In this document: piece by piece, positions 60,573 to 64,000 of the stretch
Numbering within the stretch: the first letter of the stretch is position 1
Layout: the number at the start of each line of letters is the position of its first letter
Assembly: GCF_030388665.1 (NCBI RefSeq)
Contig: NZ_CP128846.1
Span: 8,776,001-8,840,000, forward strand
From: Streptomyces flavofungini
Lineage (GTDB): Bacteria; Actinomycetota; Actinomycetes; Streptomycetales; Streptomycetaceae
DNA length: 64,000 nt
Direction: 5' to 3'
The notes under the pieces: model-generated
Told to the model about the DNA's origin: nothing
The model's input: only the letters and a program-made list of their open reading frames with translations
Database searches by the model: none
Program-made: the position numbers and the translations under genes

Positions 60573-61133
60573 ATGGACACCGCAGCCGCCGCCGAGCGGG
60601 CCCTCGACGCGGCCGAGGGGCTCTTCTACCAGCGGGGCATCCAGTCCGTCGGCATGGACCGGATCCGCACCGCGTCCGGCCTGTCCCTCAAGCGCCTCTA
60701 CCAGCTCTTCCCCTCGAAGGAACGCCTCGTCGAGGCCTACCTGGAACGCCGCGACGAGCGCTGGCGGCGCGACCTGGCCGAGCACGTCGAGCGGCACGAG
60801 GACCCCGAGCGGCGCATCCTGGCCGTCTTCGACTGGCTGGGGGAGTGGTTCGCCGAACCCGACTTCAACGGCTGCGCGTGGATCAACTCGTACGGCGAGC
60901 TGGGCGCCACCTCGGAGCCGGTGGCCCGCCAAGTGCGCCTGCACAAGACGGCGTTCAAGGAGTACGTGGCCGGCCTTGCGGCTGCCGCGGGGCTGCCCCG
61001 GAGCCTGGGGGAGCAGGTGTTCCTCCTGGCGGAGGGCGCGATGGCGACGGCGGCGATCACCGGCACCCCGGCCCCGGCGGCACAGGCGGCCGAGGCCACG
61101 CGCCTCCTGATCACCGCCGGCCGCCCGTCGTAG
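60573..61133 (+). CDS. TetR/AcrR-family transcriptional regulator
   Basis: 186 residues from the ATG at 60573, with AAGGAGG at 60556-60562. The N-terminal HTH is ERALDAAEGLFYQRGIQSVGMDRIRTASGLSLKRLYQLFPSKERLVEAYL. The rest (RILAVFDWLGEWFAEPDFNGCAWINSYGELG) is the ligand domain pattern FxGCxxxNxxxE common in TetR proteins controlling small reductase or SnoaL-like genes. Two near-identical palindromic operators in the gap to the divergent SnoaL-like gene make autoregulation and control of that gene likely. A single Cys in NGC might be redox sensitive (speculative). Confidence 0.92.
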   Translation: MDTAAAAERALDAAEGLFYQRGIQSVGMDRIRTASGLSLKRLYQLFPSKERLVEAYLERRDERWRRDLAEHVERHEDPERRILAVFDWLGEWFAEPDFNGCAWINSYGELGATSEPVARQVRLHKTAFKEYVAGLAAAAGLPRSLGEQVFLLAEGAMATAAITGTPAPAAQAAEATRLLITAGRPS

Positions 61134-61217
61134 GCGGGGCCCCGGCCCCGGCCTTCAGGCCTGTCCGGCAGGCTGCCGGCCGGTTTCGGCAGCCCCGCGA
61201 TCGGCCGCGCCCATCAG

Positions 61218-61248
61218 GACCTCCGTGGCGGACACCGCCACGGAGGTC
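61218..61248. terminator. Bidirectional terminator between TetR and GNAT genes
   Basis: Perfect 14-bp stem (61218-61231/61235-61248) with an ACA loop, in the 171-base gap between two convergent genes. Confidence 0.75.
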
Positions 61249-61304
61249 GGCTCGTCAGGGAACGGCATTCCTCCTCCTCGTCGACGCGGGCCGGACGCGT
61301 CGGC

Positions 61305-62108
61305 TCATTGCTTCAGGCCGTAGAAGTGGATGGGTGTGTTCGGCTCGAAGCCGATGCGCGGGTACACAGGGGCCCCGGCGACGGTCGCGTGCAGCGTGGC
61401 ACGGGTCAGCCCGGTGGCCAGACCGCCCTCGTGCAGCGCCTTGCGCGTGACCGCCTCGCCGTAGCCCCTGCGCTGCCACTGCGGGTCGGTGGCGACGAAC
61501 GCGACGAAGAGGCGGCCCTCGGCTTCGACCGTGGCGGCGCACGCCACGGGGACGTCGTCGCGCAGGGCGAGGTAGGCGTACATCTCGTCGCCCTGCCAGC
61601 GGGCCAGGCCGAGCAGGCCCTCGCGGCCCGCCTCCAAGGGGAAGCCGTAGGCGCGTGACTGGAGGTCCGCGTAGGCCCGCAGGTGCTCGTCGGTGCGCAC
61701 GCGCACGAACGTCAGGTCGGGGTGGACCGGGTCGGGGACGGGCAGCAGGTCTCCGGCCATGCCCGTGCCGGGGAAGGCGTATTGGAGCCCGGCCCGCTCG
61801 GCGGCCGCCTCCCGTACGGCGCGCGCCTCGTCGTCGAGGAGGTTCTCGAAGAGCCACAGGAAGCCCGGGTTCTTCTTCGCCCGCATGATGTCCGCCGCCT
61901 CGCCCAGGCGTCGCGCGACGAGGTCGGCCCCCGCTCCCGGCTCGGTCAGGGTGATGCAGTTCCAGAACGCGAACGGGCTGTCGGCCCAGCGCACGGCGAT
62001 GCCGGGGAGGTCGCGCACGTCCGCGTCCGCGTCGCGGTCGAGCACCATGGCACGCCAGGCCACAGCGAGCTGCTGGGCGGATTCGACGGACTCCGTGAGG
62101 TCGGTCAC
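61305..62108 (-). CDS. GNAT-family N-acetyltransferase
   Basis: 267 residues from a GTG at 62108 with GGGAG upstream. The N-terminal half (LPGIAVRWADSPFAFWNCITLTEPG, MRAKKNPGFLWLFENLL) is a degenerate GNAT-like lobe. The C-terminal half carries the acetyl-CoA core: VACAATVEAEGRLFVAFVATDPQWQRRGYGEAVTRKALHEG with the Q/RxxGxG/A loop (QRRGYG), then ATLHATVAGAPVYPRIGFEPNTPIHFY. Substrate unknown. It lies 52 bases downstream of the amino-acid permease on the same strand, so the two may be cotranscribed. Confidence 0.88.
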   Translation of the reverse strand: MTDLTESVESAQQLAVAWRAMVLDRDADADVRDLPGIAVRWADSPFAFWNCITLTEPGAGADLVARRLGEAADIMRAKKNPGFLWLFENLLDDEARAVREAAAERAGLQYAFPGTGMAGDLLPVPDPVHPDLTFVRVRTDEHLRAYADLQSRAYGFPLEAGREGLLGLARWQGDEMYAYLALRDDVPVACAATVEAEGRLFVAFVATDPQWQRRGYGEAVTRKALHEGGLATGLTRATLHATVAGAPVYPRIGFEPNTPIHFYGLKQ

Positions 62109-62160
62109 CGTACTCCCATGGAAGGTTGGGGCTGTGTGCGAGGACGCGCTGTCGCCGCCA

Positions 62161-63687
62161 TCAGATGATGCCTTCGAACTGCTTGTCCTCGGTAGGGGAA
62201 CTGGAGCGGGGCACGTGGTACGAGTCGCGTCCGAAGCGCCGCCACAGAGCCGCGATGAGGAAGGCCACCACCACGGCGACGGGGGTGTAGTTGAAGGTGC
62301 TTGCGGTGATCGGGCTGCTCTGCGGCAGCAGGAACAGCACCGTCACCGCGCCCGCCCACAGCACCGCCACCCAGCCGATCGGCCGGCTCCAGCGGCCCAG
62401 GTTCCAGGGCCCCGGGGTGAAGCGGTCGCGGTGCAGGAGCCGCAGCAGCACCGGGATGGCGTAGGCGGAGGTGAATCCCACGGCGGAGATCGCGGTCACC
62501 GCCGAGAACGCCGTGGAGGAGTACAGGGACGGCAGCGCGAGCAGGAACGCCACGGCGACCGCGAGCCAGACCGCGTTGGCGGGGATGGCGGTGCGGCGGC
62601 TGACCTGCTTCCAGAGCCCCGAGCCCGGCAGGGCGCCGTCCCGGGCGAAGGCGTAGATCATCCGGCTGGCGCTCGCGGTCACGGTGTAGCCGCACAGGAA
62701 CTGGGCCACGATGATCACGAGCAGCAGGGCCTTGGCCGCCGCCATGCCCAGCGCGTCCAGGAGGATCTGCGCCACGGGCACGCCGGTCTCACTGCCGAGG
62801 GTCGCGGTGTAGTCCTGGATGGCGAAGAGGAGCGTGGTCAGCAGGATGCCGCCGGCGATCCAGGACACCGCAACCGAGCGGAAGATCCCGCGGGCCGCGG
62901 CGACGGACGCGTGGTTGGTCTCCTCGCTCAGGTGGGCCGAGGTGTCGTATCCGGCGAGGGCGAAGACCGGCAGGAGCATGCCCAGCAGGACCACGTAGGA
63001 CGAGGCGCCCCAGCCGGTGTTGTTGGTGAACTCGGAGAAGACGAAGCCGGCCGACTGGTGGTCGGAGGGCACGAGCGCCAGGGCGCCGATGATGACGACG
63101 GCCCCCGCCAGGTGCCACCACGCGCTGATGGACGTCAGGATGTTCATCAGCCGGGTGCCGAAGAGGTTCAGGATCGCGTGCAGCGCGAGGATGACGGCGT
63201 ACAGGAGCAGCAGGGACTCCGGGGTCGGCGTGTGGCCGAACTGGAGGTTCATCCACGCGGCGGTGAACGTCGCTATGCCGTAGTCCTGGGCGGCGATGCC
63301 GCCGAGCAGGCCCAGGAGGTTGAGCCAGCCGGTGTACCAGCTCCACCGCTCCCCGCCGAGCTGGCGGGCCATGTAGTACAGGCCGCCGCTGGTGGGGTAG
63401 CGGGAGGTGATCTCCGCCAGCGCCGCGGCCAGACACAGCACCAGCGGCCCGATGGCGAGCCAGCCCCATGTGATCACCGCGGGGCCGCCCGAGTTCAGGC
63501 CGAAGCCGAACAGGAGCAGGGTTCCCGACATGATGGAGATGACCGACAGGGAGGCCGAGAAGTTGCCGAAGGCGCCCATCCGGCGGTGCAGTTGCTGGGT
63601 GTAGCCCAGCGACTGGAGGATGCGCGCGTCCTCCCCCTGGTCGTCGACCGGGTTCGGCTGCTGGCGCGATGTTGGTACCGAAGTCAT
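62161..63687 (-). CDS. APC-superfamily amino-acid permease
   Basis: 508 residues with about twelve hydrophobic spans. The N terminus has ILQSLGYTQQLHRRMGAFGNFSASLSVISIMSG, the amino-acid/GABA-permease opening, then ITSRYPTSGGLYYMARQLGG, the conserved TM2-TM3 loop of the APC family, and PVFALAGYDTSAHLSEETNHA, the TM6 GYDxxAHxxEE signature. SRMIYAFARDGALPGS follows. These place it in the ACT/BAT1-like branch that carries GABA, choline or basic amino acids. It belongs to the chromosome flank; a partly visible gene lies upstream and a GNAT gene downstream on the same strand. Export of the peptide product is unlikely. Confidence 0.92.
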   Translation of the reverse strand: MTSVPTSRQQPNPVDDQGEDARILQSLGYTQQLHRRMGAFGNFSASLSVISIMSGTLLLFGFGLNSGGPAVITWGWLAIGPLVLCLAAALAEITSRYPTSGGLYYMARQLGGERWSWYTGWLNLLGLLGGIAAQDYGIATFTAAWMNLQFGHTPTPESLLLLYAVILALHAILNLFGTRLMNILTSISAWWHLAGAVVIIGALALVPSDHQSAGFVFSEFTNNTGWGASSYVVLLGMLLPVFALAGYDTSAHLSEETNHASVAAARGIFRSVAVSWIAGGILLTTLLFAIQDYTATLGSETGVPVAQILLDALGMAAAKALLLVIIVAQFLCGYTVTASASRMIYAFARDGALPGSGLWKQVSRRTAIPANAVWLAVAVAFLLALPSLYSSTAFSAVTAISAVGFTSAYAIPVLLRLLHRDRFTPGPWNLGRWSRPIGWVAVLWAGAVTVLFLLPQSSPITASTFNYTPVAVVVAFLIAALWRRFGRDSYHVPRSSSPTEDKQFEGII

Positions 63688-63790
63688 GGGTTCTCCGCAC
63701 GGGGAAGCTGGAAGAAGGGGTGCAGGCGGGGTGGCTGCCGGGCCGCTCGCGGGACGTGGCGGCTGCCGCCCCCGGGGCCGGGGCGGGCGG

Positions 63791-64000
63791 TCATGAGGGT
63801 TCTCCCGGGCGCCGCGGGTGGGATCTCAGACAGGCGTAGCGGTCCTCCTCGAATGCCCTGCGCCACTGGTCCTTGGGGTGCCGGGCGTCGTACAGCCACG
63901 GGGCGGGCGTGGCGAAGTCGCCGATGGCCTCGAACACTTCGGCCGCCCACTGCGGGAAGCCGCCCCTGGTCAGGGCGTAGGCGAGGTAGTTCAGATCCAG
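63791..64000 (-). CDS. C-terminal end of an unidentified protein (cut by right edge)
   Basis: The minus-strand frame enters from the right edge and ends at a TGA at 63791-63793, giving 69 residues: LDLNYLAYALTRGGFPQWAAEVFEAIGDFATPAPWLY, then DARHPKDQWRRAFEEDRYACLRSHP and a short tail. Codon bias is strong. I cannot name the family from this tail. It lies about 100 bases upstream of the permease on the same strand, so a shared operon and a role in use of the transported compound are possible. Confidence 0.65.
   Translation of the reverse strand: MDLNYLAYALTRGGFPQWAAEVFEAIGDFATPAPWLYDARHPKDQWRRAFEEDRYACLRSHPRRPGEPS

Overview
The window is very GC-rich, with strong third-position GC bias, frequent GTG/TTG starts and long GC hairpins as terminators. 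Gene content (secreted trypsin-like protease, FG-GAP protein, type I PKS, large NRPS with MbtH, several P450s) points to Streptomyces or a close actinomycete. Everything below was read by eye; no database search was run.

Layout. (1) 1-16.8 kb, ordinary chromosomal genes: a truncated secreted arginine-deiminase-like protein, an FG-GAP propeller, a TetR/esterase divergent pair, a secreted trypsin-like protease, a GH63-type secreted glycosidase, two nucleotidyltransferase-fold genes joined by a ten-unit 14-bp tandem repeat, a frameshifted small gene, a DHFR-fold reductase, an OYE/MerR divergent pair, an ArsB-like permease, a photolyase and a CbiZ amidohydrolase. (2) 17.0-59.9 kb, a PKS/NRPS biosynthetic locus. 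A small unknown gene, a P450 and an O-methyltransferase run rightward and converge, across a 19-bp hairpin, on a 4378-residue type I PKS on the minus strand. An 873-bp divergent control region separates the PKS from two abutting NRPS genes (2214 and 5850 residues), an MbtH gene and a second P450. (3) 60-64 kb, flanking genes: a SnoaL/NTF2-like gene divergent from a TetR gene with two palindromic operators, a GNAT acetyltransferase, an amino-acid permease and a gene cut by the right edge.

The assembly lines. The PKS reads AT-ACP / KS-AT-DH-KR-ACP / KS-AT-DH-KR-ACP. Both extender ATs carry HAFH (malonyl type), so it should make a starter plus two C2 units as a 2,4-dienoyl thioester; it has no release domain. 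The NRPS pair reads A-T-E / C-A-T // C-A-T-E / C-A-MT-T / C-A-T-E / C-A-T-TE, six modules. Epimerases in modules 1, 3 and 5 predict a strictly alternating D-L-D-L-D-L hexapeptide with an N-methyl at residue 4. Modules 2, 3 and 5 share the specificity code DVFSVAAYA(K), which I recall as the piperazate code; modules 1, 4 and 6 are related to the actinobacterial Val code. Hence the working prediction D-Val-like / Piz / D-Piz / N-Me-Xaa / D-Piz / Xaa, released and probably cyclised by the terminal TE. No ornithine N-hydroxylase or N-N-forming enzyme for piperazate, no exporter and no pathway-specific activator are in the window, and no starter C domain is present to accept the PKS chain. Both P450s lack the usual acidic residue of the I-helix acid-alcohol pair. 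Together these make the 17.5-59.9 kb locus the part most likely to encode something undescribed.
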